Both the position numbers and the translations under genes were made by a program. A stretch of DNA of 33,640 nt, taken from Bacteroidaceae bacterium. Its GTDB lineage: Bacteria; Bacteroidota; Bacteroidia; Bacteroidales; Bacteroidaceae. Below are positions 1 to 7,392 of this stretch, one piece after another (position 1 is the stretch's first letter; each line of letters starts with the position of its first letter). The stretch is from NCBI GenBank assembly GCA_900752815.1, contig CAADWS010000200.1:1-33640 (forward strand). The letters are read 5' to 3'. The notes beneath the pieces were generated by a model. It saw only the letters and a list, made by a program, of their open reading frames with translations. It was not told the DNA's origin and searched no databases.

Positions 1-2
1 CC

Positions 3-1559
3 CTCTTCGCCTTTCTCGTCAACCGCTACAGCCGCTTTTGGGAATGCTGGCTCAGCCGCCCGCGCATCCGCACCGGGTGGCGAGTGTGGAAAAGCTGGAC
101 TCCCGTGCTGGCGGTGGGCCTGCCGCTCATCGGCCTTTGCCTCTTCGGCATCCGCGGCCGCACGGGTTACAACCCCATCAAGGTAAGCGCCGCCTACTTC
201 TGCGGCAACCCCATCCTGAACCAGCTCGGCGTCAACCCCATGTTCTGTCTCCTGACGAGTACGCTCGACGACTTCCGGCCGGAAAACCGCACCCTCCACC
301 TCATGAACCCGCAGGAAGCCGTAACGGCCACACAGCAACTGCTGCAACGCCAGGGCATCGAGGATATTTCGCCCATCGCCCGGCAGGTGACGCCCGCCGC
401 TCCGCCCACAGGACAGAACGTGGTGCTGGTGTTCATGGAGTCGATGTCGGCCCTGCTCATGGAGCGTTTCGGCAACACGCAGCAGCTCACGCCGCATCTC
501 GACAGCCTCTACCGCGAGTCGATGGCCTTCAGCAATTTCTATTCGGCCGGCACCCACACCAACCACGCCCTCTACGCCACGCTCTATTCCTTCCCTTCCA
601 TCATGAAACGCAACGCCATGAAGGGCTCGGCCATACCGTCCTATTCCGGACTGCCCACCGTGCTCCGCGACAACGGCTACCGCACCCTCTTCTTCATGAC
701 GCACGAATCGCAGTATGACAACATGAACGCCTTCTTCCGCAGCAACGGCTTCGACGAAATCTATGCGCAGGAAAACTATCCGAAGGAAAAGATTGCCAAC
801 CACTTCGGCGTGCAGGACGACTTCCTTTTCGAATACGCCCTGCCCGTACTGAGAAAAACGGCTGAGAGCGGGAAGCCTTTCTTTGCCTCGCTGCTCACCA
901 TTGCCAACCATCCGCCCTACGTCGTGCCCGACTACTTCACGCCGCGCTCCGACCAGCCGGAATGGCAGGTGGTGGAATATGCCGACTGGTCCATCGGCCG
1001 CTTCATGGATGCCGTCAGCCGGGAACCCTGGTTTGACAACACGCTCTTTGTCTTCCTGGGCGACCACGGCAAGATGCTGGGACAGGCCGACTGCGAGCTG
1101 CCCGAATCCTACAACCACGTGCCGTTCTTCATCTACGGCAAAGGCATCGCTCCCGAGGAGCGCACCGACTTTGCCGGACAGGTGGACGTAGCCCCCACCC
1201 TCCTGGGCATGCTTCGCGTGCCTTATGTGCAGAACAACTTCGGCATCAACCTCCTGGAAGAAAAGCGCCCCTGCATGTTCTACACGGCCGACAAAACCGT
1301 CGCCGCCCGCGACAGCCAGTATCTCTATGTCTACAATCCCGATGCCGACCGCGAATTCTGCTACAGCCTGAGCAACGGGAAAGTCGTCCCCTCCGACTTT
1401 CTCCCCATGCACGTGCAGCTCAAGGACTATTGCTTCCCCATGCTTCAGGCCACTGAATATCTGGTGCAGCAGGGACTCACCACCAACCGTCCGCGGCGGC
1501 AGGAAGCGGCTACGCAGGATGCATCGGCCACAGCGCCGGCAGACACCGACGAAATGTGA
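3..1559 (+). CDS. LTA-synthase-type membrane sulfatase / phosphotransferase, 5'-truncated
   Basis: The reading frame is open from the first bases of the window, so the N-terminus lies outside; an internal GTG at 84 is unlikely to be the start because coding-like sequence continues upstream. What remains holds the end of a multi-TM region (a hydrophobic segment ending near GLCLFGIRG) and then a complete extracytoplasmic sulfatase-fold domain. Visible motifs are VVLVFMES (metal-binding Glu), AGTHTNHALYATLYS (the position of the catalytic Thr in LtaS-like enzymes) and FLGDHGK (metal-binding Asp-His). In the family these enzymes transfer phosphoglycerol or phosphoethanolamine groups from lipids to envelope glycans. 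Gram-negative Bacteroidales lack lipoteichoic acid, so the acceptor here is unknown. The C-terminal tail is rich in Ala, Thr and Asp. The gene ends in TGA, 17 bases before the -33 element of the next promoter. Confidence 0.85.
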   Translation, partial: LFAFLVNRYSRFWECWLSRPRIRTGWRVWKSWTPVLAVGLPLIGLCLFGIRGRTGYNPIKVSAAYFCGNPILNQLGVNPMFCLLTSTLDDFRPENRTLHLMNPQEAVTATQQLLQRQGIEDISPIARQVTPAAPPTGQNVVLVFMESMSALLMERFGNTQQLTPHLDSLYRESMAFSNFYSAGTHTNHALYATLYSFPSIMKRNAMKGSAIPSYSGLPTVLRDNGYRTLFFMTHESQYDNMNAFFRSNGFDEIYAQENYPKEKIANHFGVQDDFLFEYALPVLRKTAESGKPFFASLLTIANHPPYVVPDYFTPRSDQPEWQVVEYADWSIGRFMDAVSREPWFDNTLFVFLGDHGKMLGQADCELPESYNHVPFFIYGKGIAPEERTDFAGQVDVAPTLLGMLRVPYVQNNFGINLLEEKRPCMFYTADKTVAARDSQYLYVYNPDADREFCYSLSNGKVVPSDFLPMHVQLKDYCFPMLQATEYLVQQGLTTNRPRRQEAATQDASATAPADTDEM

Positions 1560-1576
1560 AAGATTCTTAATGAAAA

Positions 1577-1608
1577 TTTGGATTTCGCAGAAATCCGTTG
1601 TATCTTTG
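1577..1608 (+). promoter_or_regulatory. Consensus Bacteroidetes promoter of hairpin unit A
   Basis: TTTG at 1577-1580 and TATCTTTG at 1601-1608 are separated by 20 bases, matching the Bacteroidetes sigma-A pattern (TTTG, about 19-21 bases, TAnnTTTG). It is the best-matching promoter in the window together with its counterpart at 27475-27506. It points into a hairpin with seven Ts only about 13 bases downstream, not into a protein gene. Confidence 0.7.
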
Positions 1609-1613
1609 TAATA

Positions 1614-1658
1614 GCTCTGAGGCGGAACGCGGCAAAGGCCGGCAGTTCCGCTTTTTTT
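1614..1658 (+). ncRNA. Predicted ~45-nt hairpin RNA (unit A)
   Basis: A transcript starting just after the 1601-1608 element would consist almost entirely of one hairpin. The arms are GCGGAAC (1622-1628) and GTTCCGC (1645-1651), with a 16-nt apical part that can form a small inner GGC/GCC helix, followed by seven Ts (1652-1658). No start codon or open frame lies inside. A second unit of the same design is at 27424-27470 on the minus strand. The two stems differ by two double changes that keep pairing, and spacer length and U-tract length are the same. It could be a small RNA, a transcription-insulating unit, or a relic of a mobile sequence. The transcription start is inferred from the -7 element. 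Confidence 0.45.
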
Positions 1659-1679
1659 CGGCCTTTTCCGGCCCGAACG

Positions 1680-1740
1680 AAAGTACGGTTGGAAAATCCG
1701 CTCAGTAGTTTCGGATTTTCCAACCGTACTTTTGTTTTTT
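1680..1740 (+). repeat. 21-bp inverted repeat with T-tract; 21-bp repeat family, locus 1
   Basis: The arms 1680-1700 and 1712-1732 are perfectly complementary over 21 bases around an 11-base loop, and TTTGTTTTTT follows, so the structure can act as a strong intrinsic terminator on the plus strand. Read as direct units, 1705-1725 and 1726-1746 both begin GTA[GC]TTT and repeat with a 21-base period. They match the units at 18869-18952 and, on the minus strand, 27399-27337. Confidence 0.7.
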
Positions 1741-1830
1741 CTCCCGCCCCGTCCGTTGAACGGGGACGGCCCTCAAACCTGAGGCACCGTTAATTTATCA
1801 TAAAAATAAAGGTCCCGCTTCTCCGCTCCG

Positions 1831-4317
1831 CTACATCGGGTCGACATCGAAAAAGAGGTTGACCGCCTTATAGTCCGGTAATGCCAGCAAGGCCGCGCGG
1901 GCGGCCAGCAATGTGCGGCGCACACCGGCAGGCGGAAGTTCGGGGGCCACCTTCAGCATCAGTTTGCGGATGTACAACAGCTGCACGCGCCCCACTGCCG
2001 GCCGGTCGGGGCCCAGAAGGCCGTCGCCGAAGTGCGGCCGGAGCATCTGCGCAAGGGCACAGGCCGCCGCCTCGCATATCCGCTCGTCGCGGTGCTTCAG
2101 GTAAATGTTGATGATGCGCACCACGGGCGGATAGCGGAACATATCCCGTTCCACCCACTGCTGGCAGAACATGCCTTCATAGTCGCCCTCCACCACCTGC
2201 TTCACCACAGGCAGCCCCGGCTGCCGCGTCTGCAGGACAACCAGCCCGCGGTGCGAACGCCGCCCGGCCCTGCCCGCCACCTGCGACATGAGCTGATAGG
2301 CCCGTTCGTAGGCGCGGAAGTCGGGCACGGAAAGCATTTGGTCGGCATTGAGGATGCCCACCACGCGCACCCGGTCGAAGTCGAGACCTTTGGTCACCAT
2401 CTGCGTCCCGATGAGCAGGTTGGTCTCCCCCTGCTGGAAATCGTCGATGATTTTCTCGTAGGCCGAACGTGAGCGCGTGGTGTCGAGGTCCATGCGCGCC
2501 ACCCTCGCCTCGGGGAAGCAGGCTTCAACGGCAGACTCAATCTTCTCCGTGCCGTAACCGATGTCGCGCAGTTCCGTTTCGCCACACTTGGGGCAGCGCT
2601 GCGGCAGGTCGTAGGTGGCACCGCAATAGTGGCACACCAGCTTGTTGATGCGCTGGTGCAGCGTCAAGCTCACGTCGCAACAGTCGCAATGGGGAGTCCA
2701 TCCGCACGAGCGGCACTCGATGACCGGTGCGTAACCGCGGCGGTTGTGGAAGAGAATCACCTGCCCGCCCTCGGCCAGCGCCCGGTGCACCTCCTCGGTG
2801 AGCCGCGGCGAGAAAGGCGTCTTCATCAGTTTTTTGCGGCGCAGTTCCTTCACATCCTCCACCACCACTTCGGGCAGCAGCACGTCGCCATAGCGCGCCG
2901 TGAGCTTCACGTAGCCATACTTGCCGGCCCGGCAGGCATTATAGTAAGTTTCGAGCGACGGCGTAGCCGTGCCCAGCAGCACCTTCGCCCCGTATTGGCG
3001 CGCCAGCACGATGGCGGCATCGCGGGCATGATAGCGCGGCGCAGGGTCCTGCTGCTTGTAGCTCGTTTCATGTTCTTCGTCGACAATGACCAGCCCCAGC
3101 CGCCGGAACGGCAGGAAGAGCGACGAGCGCACGCCCAGGATGAGCGGGAAGGCCTTGTCGGTGAGTTGCCGCTGCCAGAGTTCCACGCGCTCGGCGTCGG
3201 GAAACTTGGAATGATACACCCCCATGCGGTCGCCGAAGACACGGCCCAGGCGGGTGGTTATCTGTGTGGTGAGCGCGATTTCGGGCAGCAGGTAAAGCAC
3301 CTGGCGGCCGGCCTCCAGTTCGCGGCGGATGAGCTGGATGTAAATCTCCGTCTTTCCGCTCGAAGTCACCCCGTGGAGCAGACACACCTCCTTCTCGCGG
3401 AAGTGGGCCGTTATGGCATCGGCCGCCGCTTGCTGCGCCGCCCTCAGCGGCCGCACGGGCAGCGCCTCCACGGCCGCGGGCACCCGCAGACGCCCCACTT
3501 CGTAATCATAAAGTTCCAGCACTCCCTTGCGCCGCAGCGAAGCCAGCGCCGAGTCGCTGCCGCCATTGTCGGAAGCCAGCTGCCGTTTCGCCACCTCGCG
3601 AAGCGCACCCCCATCCCCCTCGGCCCGGGCGGCTGCCCAGCCCGACAGGTCGAGATAGCGCAACAGCAGACGCTCCTGCTGGGGCGTCCGCCGCAAGCGG
3701 TCGAGCAGTTCGTTGAGCCGCTCTCCCGAGCGGTAGGCTTCGGCCAGCCGCACGTGCTTCACCGTACGCGGCTTGAAGGCGCGCGCCAGCTTCTCCTCCA
3801 CGCAAACGGCCCCGGCCTCGACGAGCCGCTTCACCACGGGCAGCAGATTGGCCACCCCGACGGCCCGCGACAGTTCTTCGATGCTGCGGCCCTGCGTGGG
3901 CGAAAGCAGTTCCAGCAACTGCTGCTCGCGCGGCCCCAGTGTGCCGCTGTCCACGTAGTCGGCGTTGAGCAGCACCGTCGTCACACTTTCCAGCTTCAGC
4001 CCCGAAGGCAGCGCCGCCTTCATCACCTCGCCGGGCATGCACATGTAGTAGTGGCAAATCCAGCGCCAGAAATCCAGCTGACGCGGCAGCACCAGCGGGC
4101 GTTCGTCCACAAGTTCAAGCACATCCTTCAATTCCACTTCGGGCGAAGGCGGCTGCGTGTGCACACGCACCACAATCCCCGTGTAGAACTTTCGCTTGCC
4201 CAGCGAAACCAGCACACGGCAACCCGCCTCCGCCTTTCCGCACAGCGCGGGCGGCAGGCGATAGGTGAAGGCGCCGGGCAGGGCCAGCGGCAGCAATATG
4301 TCGGCATAATACGTCAT
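1831..4317 (-). CDS. priA: Primosomal replication protein N' (PriA helicase)
   Basis: This 828-residue protein is a full-length PriA, the 3'-to-5' DNA helicase that recognises stalled forks and recombination intermediates and reloads the replicative helicase. The N-terminal DNA-binding region begins YYADILLPLALPGAFTYRLP, as expected for the family. The helicase core shows Walker A GVTSSGKTE (near residue 316), motif II DEEH (near 411) and GTATPSLE. The zinc-binding insert (about residues 534-575) carries paired Cys motifs: CRSC, CDCC, CHYC and CPKC. The C-terminal helicase motifs include GTQMVTKGLDFD and QVAGRAGR. The ATG at 4317 gives the family's usual N-terminus and lies only seven bases from a -7 element, so the mRNA may be nearly leaderless. 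The gene ends in TAG and is divergent from porX. Confidence 0.97.
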   Translation of the reverse strand: MTYYADILLPLALPGAFTYRLPPALCGKAEAGCRVLVSLGKRKFYTGIVVRVHTQPPSPEVELKDVLELVDERPLVLPRQLDFWRWICHYYMCMPGEVMKAALPSGLKLESVTTVLLNADYVDSGTLGPREQQLLELLSPTQGRSIEELSRAVGVANLLPVVKRLVEAGAVCVEEKLARAFKPRTVKHVRLAEAYRSGERLNELLDRLRRTPQQERLLLRYLDLSGWAAARAEGDGGALREVAKRQLASDNGGSDSALASLRRKGVLELYDYEVGRLRVPAAVEALPVRPLRAAQQAAADAITAHFREKEVCLLHGVTSSGKTEIYIQLIRRELEAGRQVLYLLPEIALTTQITTRLGRVFGDRMGVYHSKFPDAERVELWQRQLTDKAFPLILGVRSSLFLPFRRLGLVIVDEEHETSYKQQDPAPRYHARDAAIVLARQYGAKVLLGTATPSLETYYNACRAGKYGYVKLTARYGDVLLPEVVVEDVKELRRKKLMKTPFSPRLTEEVHRALAEGGQVILFHNRRGYAPVIECRSCGWTPHCDCCDVSLTLHQRINKLVCHYCGATYDLPQRCPKCGETELRDIGYGTEKIESAVEACFPEARVARMDLDTTRSRSAYEKIIDDFQQGETNLLIGTQMVTKGLDFDRVRVVGILNADQMLSVPDFRAYERAYQLMSQVAGRAGRRSHRGLVVLQTRQPGLPVVKQVVEGDYEGMFCQQWVERDMFRYPPVVRIINIYLKHRDERICEAAACALAQMLRPHFGDGLLGPDRPAVGRVQLLYIRKLMLKVAPELPPAGVRRTLLAARAALLALPDYKAVNLFFDVDPM

Positions 4318-4324
4318 GTCCGGA

Positions 4325-4332
4325 CAAAGTTA
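4325..4332 (-). promoter_or_regulatory. priA -7 element
   Basis: On the minus strand TAACTTTG (4332 to 4325) fits TAnnTTTG, with GTTG (4356-4353) 20 bases upstream as a near-match to the -33 box. Its last base is only seven bases from the priA ATG, so transcription should begin at or within a few bases of the start codon. Confidence 0.6.
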
Positions 4333-4455
4333 GGAAACTTTTCGCAGACCGCCAACGCCCCCGCGGCGAAGAAAGGAAACCGCCCGCCACGGCCGGCCTG
4401 CCGCCACGGAAAACGGCACAAAGGCAAATGTTTGCTAAAAGCCGGCAGCTTCACC

Positions 4456-4471
4456 GCTCCGCAAGCGGAGC
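4456..4471. promoter_or_regulatory. Dyad at the -33 position of the porX promoter
   Basis: GCTCCGC, two bases, then GCGGAGC form a perfect 7-bp dyad at 4456-4471. With the -7 element at 4490, the -33 box would fall at about 4466-4469, inside the right arm, and no TTTG is present there. The position suits an operator or an activator-dependent promoter. No protein can be assigned to it. Confidence 0.35.
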
Positions 4472-4489
4472 AGAACCGGAGTTTTTTCC

Positions 4490-4497
4490 TATCTTCG
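4490..4497 (+). promoter_or_regulatory. porX -7 element
   Basis: TATCTTCG (one mismatch from TAnnTTTG) lies 22 bases before the porX ATG at 4519, giving a predicted leader of under 20 bases. No TTTG occurs at the -33 position, which is covered by a dyad. Confidence 0.5.
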
Positions 4498-4518
4498 CAA
4501 AACGAACGGAAAAATGCA

Positions 4519-6075
4519 ATGACTATGACCTACGGACGACTCTTATGGGTGGACGACGAAATAGAGATGCTCAAAGCGCACATCATCTTTCTCGAAAGAA
4601 AAGGCTACCAACTCATGACCGCCACCAACGGCACTGATGCGATTGAACTCTGCCGCACCCACAATTTCGACCTCATCCTGCTCGACGAGAACATGCCGGG
4701 ACTCAGCGGACTGGAAACTCTGACCGGCATCAAGGAGGTGCGCCCCGGCGTGCCCGTCGTCATGGTGACCAAAAACGAGGAGGAGGACATCATGGACCAG
4801 GCCATCGGCTCGAAAATTGCCGACTATCTCATCAAGCCCGTCAATCCCAACCAGATTCTCCTGGCGCTGAAAAAGAACATCCACCAGCGCGAAATCGTGA
4901 GCGAGGTGGCACAGACCGGCTACCGCCAGGACTTCAGCCGCATCGGCATGCAAATCAGCGAAAACCTCAACGCTGAAGAATGGAAGGAACTCTACAAGAA
5001 ACTGGTGTACTGGGAACTGGAACTCTCGGAGACGGAAGGGGCCATGAACGAGATGCTGCAGATGCAGAAGGAGGAAGCCAACATGAGCTTCGCCAAATTC
5101 ATCCGCAAGAACTATGAACACTGGCTCGAAACGCCCGGCGAACGCCCCGTGCTCAGCACCGACATTTTCCGCCAGTACGTATTCCCGCGGCTACAGGCCG
5201 ACCGCAAGGTGTTCCTGCTCGTGCTCGACAATTTCCGCTTCGACCAGTGGCGCGTCGTCAGCCAGGAACTGACCGACGACTTCGACATCGACGAGGAACT
5301 CTACTTCTCCATTCTCCCCACCGCCACACAGTATGCCCGCAACGCCATTTTCTCCGGTCTCATGCCGGCACGCATCCGCGAACTCTACCCCGAACTATGG
5401 GTGGACGAGGAGGAGGATGAAGGCAAGAACCTCAACGAGGAAGCACTCATCCGCCTGCATCTGGAGCGCACACGGCGCAAATTCGGCTTCAGCTATCACA
5501 AAATCAACGACTCGCCAGCCGTCGACCGCCTGCTCTCGCAGTTTCAGCAACTGTCGCACACTCCGTTCAACGTGCTGGTCATCAACTTTATCGACATCCT
5601 TTCGCACGCCCGCACCGACTCCCGCATGGTGCGCGAACTGGCTGCCAACGAAGCCGCCTACCGCAGCATCACCCTCTCCTGGTTCCGCCACACCCCCATC
5701 AAGGAACTGTTCCGCCGCCTGGCCTCCTGGGACTATGACATCATCATCACCACCGACCACGGAAGCATCCGCGCCAATACTCCGGTCAAGGTGGTGGGCG
5801 ACCGCAACGTCAACACCAACCTACGCTACAAACTGGGGAAAAACCTGGGCTACAACCCCAAGGAAGTCTTTGAGGTGAAACAACCCGCCCGCTACGGTCT
5901 GCCGTCGCCCAACCTGTCGACGAGCTACATCTTCGCCACGGGCAACCGCTTCTTTGCTTATCCCAACAATTATAACTACTACACGCAATATTACCGCGAC
6001 ACCTTCCAGCACGGCGGCGTTTCGATGGAGGAAATGCTCGTGCCGCTCGTCACGCTGCGCCCCAAGAAACGGTAA
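4519..6075 (+). CDS. porX: T9SS response regulator with PglZ domain (PorX)
   Basis: From the ATG at 4519 the product is 518 residues; an ATG at 4525 is the alternative. The N-terminal receiver domain has the acidic pocket VDDE (12-14), phospho-acceptor Asp56 in LLDENMPG, a conserved Thr in VVMVTKNEE and Lys in DYLIKPVNP. A helical linker follows, then a PglZ (alkaline-phosphatase-fold) domain from about residue 210. That domain has LVLDNFRFDQW, PTATQYARNAIFSG and the metal-site TTDHGS near residue 412. This receiver-PglZ pairing defines PorX, which with the kinase PorY and sigma factor SigP controls type IX secretion genes; its PglZ domain is known as a Zn-dependent phosphodiesterase. PorY is not in this window. 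The frame stays open far upstream, antisense to priA, but the receiver domain fixes the true start here. Confidence 0.95.
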   Translation: MTMTYGRLLWVDDEIEMLKAHIIFLERKGYQLMTATNGTDAIELCRTHNFDLILLDENMPGLSGLETLTGIKEVRPGVPVVMVTKNEEEDIMDQAIGSKIADYLIKPVNPNQILLALKKNIHQREIVSEVAQTGYRQDFSRIGMQISENLNAEEWKELYKKLVYWELELSETEGAMNEMLQMQKEEANMSFAKFIRKNYEHWLETPGERPVLSTDIFRQYVFPRLQADRKVFLLVLDNFRFDQWRVVSQELTDDFDIDEELYFSILPTATQYARNAIFSGLMPARIRELYPELWVDEEEDEGKNLNEEALIRLHLERTRRKFGFSYHKINDSPAVDRLLSQFQQLSHTPFNVLVINFIDILSHARTDSRMVRELAANEAAYRSITLSWFRHTPIKELFRRLASWDYDIIITTDHGSIRANTPVKVVGDRNVNTNLRYKLGKNLGYNPKEVFEVKQPARYGLPSPNLSTSYIFATGNRFFAYPNNYNYYTQYYRDTFQHGGVSMEEMLVPLVTLRPKKR

Positions 6076-6104
6076 CCGCACGGCACGACGACAGAACACA
6101 AGCC

Positions 6105-6151
6105 AAAAAAGGAGCAGCGAGAGTAGGCAAAACACTCTCGCTGCTCCTTTT
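6105..6151. terminator. Bidirectional terminator between porX and the CDF gene
   Basis: A 14-bp perfect stem (6111-6124 with 6134-6147) and a 9-base loop is flanked by six As on the left and four Ts on the right, so it can terminate both convergent genes. Confidence 0.85.
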
Positions 6152-6194
6152 CGCCGGACGCCTGCCGGGCACGGAACGGCGCATGACCGCGCCG

Positions 6195-7109
6195 CTATTT
6201 CACAGGCTCCACGTGCGTATTGATATAAGTGCGCGGACCAAACTTCTGCCGCAGCTGCTGCTCGATGCGCAACGTCACGTCGTGCGCACGGTCGATGGTG
6301 GTGCTGCCGTCCATGCGGAAATGCACCTCAATGGCGCAATAGTTTCCGATGCGCCGTGTGCGCAGGTTGTGAGGGTCGGATACGCCCTCGAACGAACGGA
6401 TGACGTCCAGAATATAGGCTTCCTCGTCGGCCGGCAACGACTTTTCGAGCAATTCGTCGATGCAGGGCAACAGCAGTTCAAGGGCCACACGAATGATGAA
6501 GATGCTCACGATAATGGCGGCAATGGGGTCGAGCACGCGCCAGGAGGGTCCCAGCAAGATGGCGCCGCCGATGCCGGCCGTCGTGCCCAGCGAAGAGAGG
6601 GCATCGCTGCGGTGATGCCAGGCATTGGCCATCATCATCTTCGAATTTACGCGACGTGCCTCATGGGCTGTATACTGATAGAGAAACTCTTTCACCAGAA
6701 TGGAAGCCAGCGCCGCTATCAACGCCACATAGCCCGGCTGCTCCAGTTCGCGGCCGCAACAAACATCGTAGACGGCGACAAATCCCGTCCAGCATATCAT
6801 TCCGCCCACACCCAGCAACACCAGGCCGATGACGGCCGTGGCCAGTGTCTCATACTTGCCATGCCCGAAATTGTGGTCGGCGTCCTGCGGCTTTCCTGCC
6901 AGACGGACAAAGAGGATGACCACGATGTCGGTGGCGAAATCGGACAGCGAATGCACGGCGTCGGCTATCATGGCTGCACTGTTGCCGAAAATTCCGGCAA
7001 AAAACTTGAACAGCAGCAACACCAGATTGCCCAGACTGCAGGCCAGCGTCACCCGCTGGATTTTCCTTTTCCGCAGAAGTTCGTCCTTATTCTCCGTGAT
7101 TTTGCTCAT
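6195..7109 (-). CDS. Cation diffusion facilitator (CDF) family metal efflux transporter
   Basis: The 304-residue protein exports divalent metal ions (typically Zn2+, sometimes Fe2+ or Mn2+) from the cytoplasm by proton antiport. It has the six-TM CDF plan. TM2 carries the metal-binding HSLSD motif (His53, Asp57), followed by the loop HNFGHGKYE; TM5 carries the second HxxxD in WHHRSD. The cytoplasmic C-terminal dimerisation domain ends THVEPVK. The HxxxD pairs in both helices fit a zinc-preferring member, but metal identity cannot be settled from sequence alone. It starts with ATG at 7109, has its own -7 element (7142-7135), and converges on porX across a shared terminator. The stop codon is TAG. 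Confidence 0.93.
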   Translation of the reverse strand: MSKITENKDELLRKRKIQRVTLACSLGNLVLLLFKFFAGIFGNSAAMIADAVHSLSDFATDIVVILFVRLAGKPQDADHNFGHGKYETLATAVIGLVLLGVGGMICWTGFVAVYDVCCGRELEQPGYVALIAALASILVKEFLYQYTAHEARRVNSKMMMANAWHHRSDALSSLGTTAGIGGAILLGPSWRVLDPIAAIIVSIFIIRVALELLLPCIDELLEKSLPADEEAYILDVIRSFEGVSDPHNLRTRRIGNYCAIEVHFRMDGSTTIDRAHDVTLRIEQQLRQKFGPRTYINTHVEPVK

Positions 7110-7134
7110 CGTTACCTTAGTTTTTTCAAAGATG

Positions 7135-7142
7135 CAAAGTTA
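7135..7142 (-). promoter_or_regulatory. CDF transporter -7 element
   Basis: TAACTTTG on the minus strand (7142 to 7135) matches TAnnTTTG 25 bases before the ATG. No clear TTTG -33 box is present. Confidence 0.5.
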
Positions 7143-7227
7143 AGAAAAAGAAGTCAGCCGCATTTCCATTTTCAAGGAAATTAACCCAAAATGCAGGCTT
7201 TTCATAAGAGCAGGAGGCGCCTCGGCC

Positions 7228-7263
7228 ATGACAAGACTGAAAACTTCGTTTTCGGCTTGTCAT
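7228..7263. promoter_or_regulatory. Dyad overlapping the -33 region of the aroA promoter
   Basis: ATGACAAG (7228-7235) pairs with CTTGTCAT (7256-7263), and inside it GAAAAC (7239-7244) pairs with GTTTTC (7248-7253) around TTC. The right arm covers the expected -33 site of the promoter whose -7 element is at 7280-7287. A 10-bp palindrome, GAGGCGCCTC, lies just upstream. It could be an operator, or an end-of-transcript hairpin reading toward the CDF gene. Confidence 0.4.
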
Positions 7264-7279
7264 TGCGCTCGGCTTTCAC

Positions 7280-7287
7280 TATCTTTG
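7280..7287 (+). promoter_or_regulatory. aroA operon -7 element
   Basis: TATCTTTG matches TAnnTTTG perfectly. Predicted transcription would begin near 7292, about 97 bases before the aroA GTG, placing a short coupled leader ORF at the very start of the mRNA. Confidence 0.6.
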
Positions 7288-7302
7288 CAAATTGGAGTTG
7301 AT

Positions 7303-7392
7303 ATGCCCGCCGGCACGCGACCGCCACACAACGGCGCACAGACGGGCACTCCCGAATTTGATTCATTTCATTCTGAAAATCTCCGACCGTGA
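7303..7392 (+). CDS. Possible 29-codon leader ORF coupled to aroA
   Basis: An ATG at 7303 follows GGAG (7294-7297), a Shine-Dalgarno-like match that is uncommon in Bacteroidetes, and opens a 29-codon frame beginning MPAGTRPPHNG. Its TGA stop (7390-7392) overlaps the aroA GTG start (7389-7391) as GTGA, the usual layout of translational coupling. The peptide has only two Phe, one Tyr-free and Trp-free stretch throughout, so it does not look like a classical aromatic-amino-acid attenuator. It may be a real leader that delivers ribosomes to the weak GTG start, or a chance frame. Confidence 0.35.
   Translation: MPAGTRPPHNGAQTGTPEFDSFHSENLRP

Noticed and set aside
2629..4518. A very long open frame continuing upstream of porX, antisense to priA, suggesting a giant fusion protein
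   Set aside because: It has Gln/His/Arg-rich shadow composition with no domain; the PorX receiver domain begins properly at 4519, with its own -7 element just upstream.
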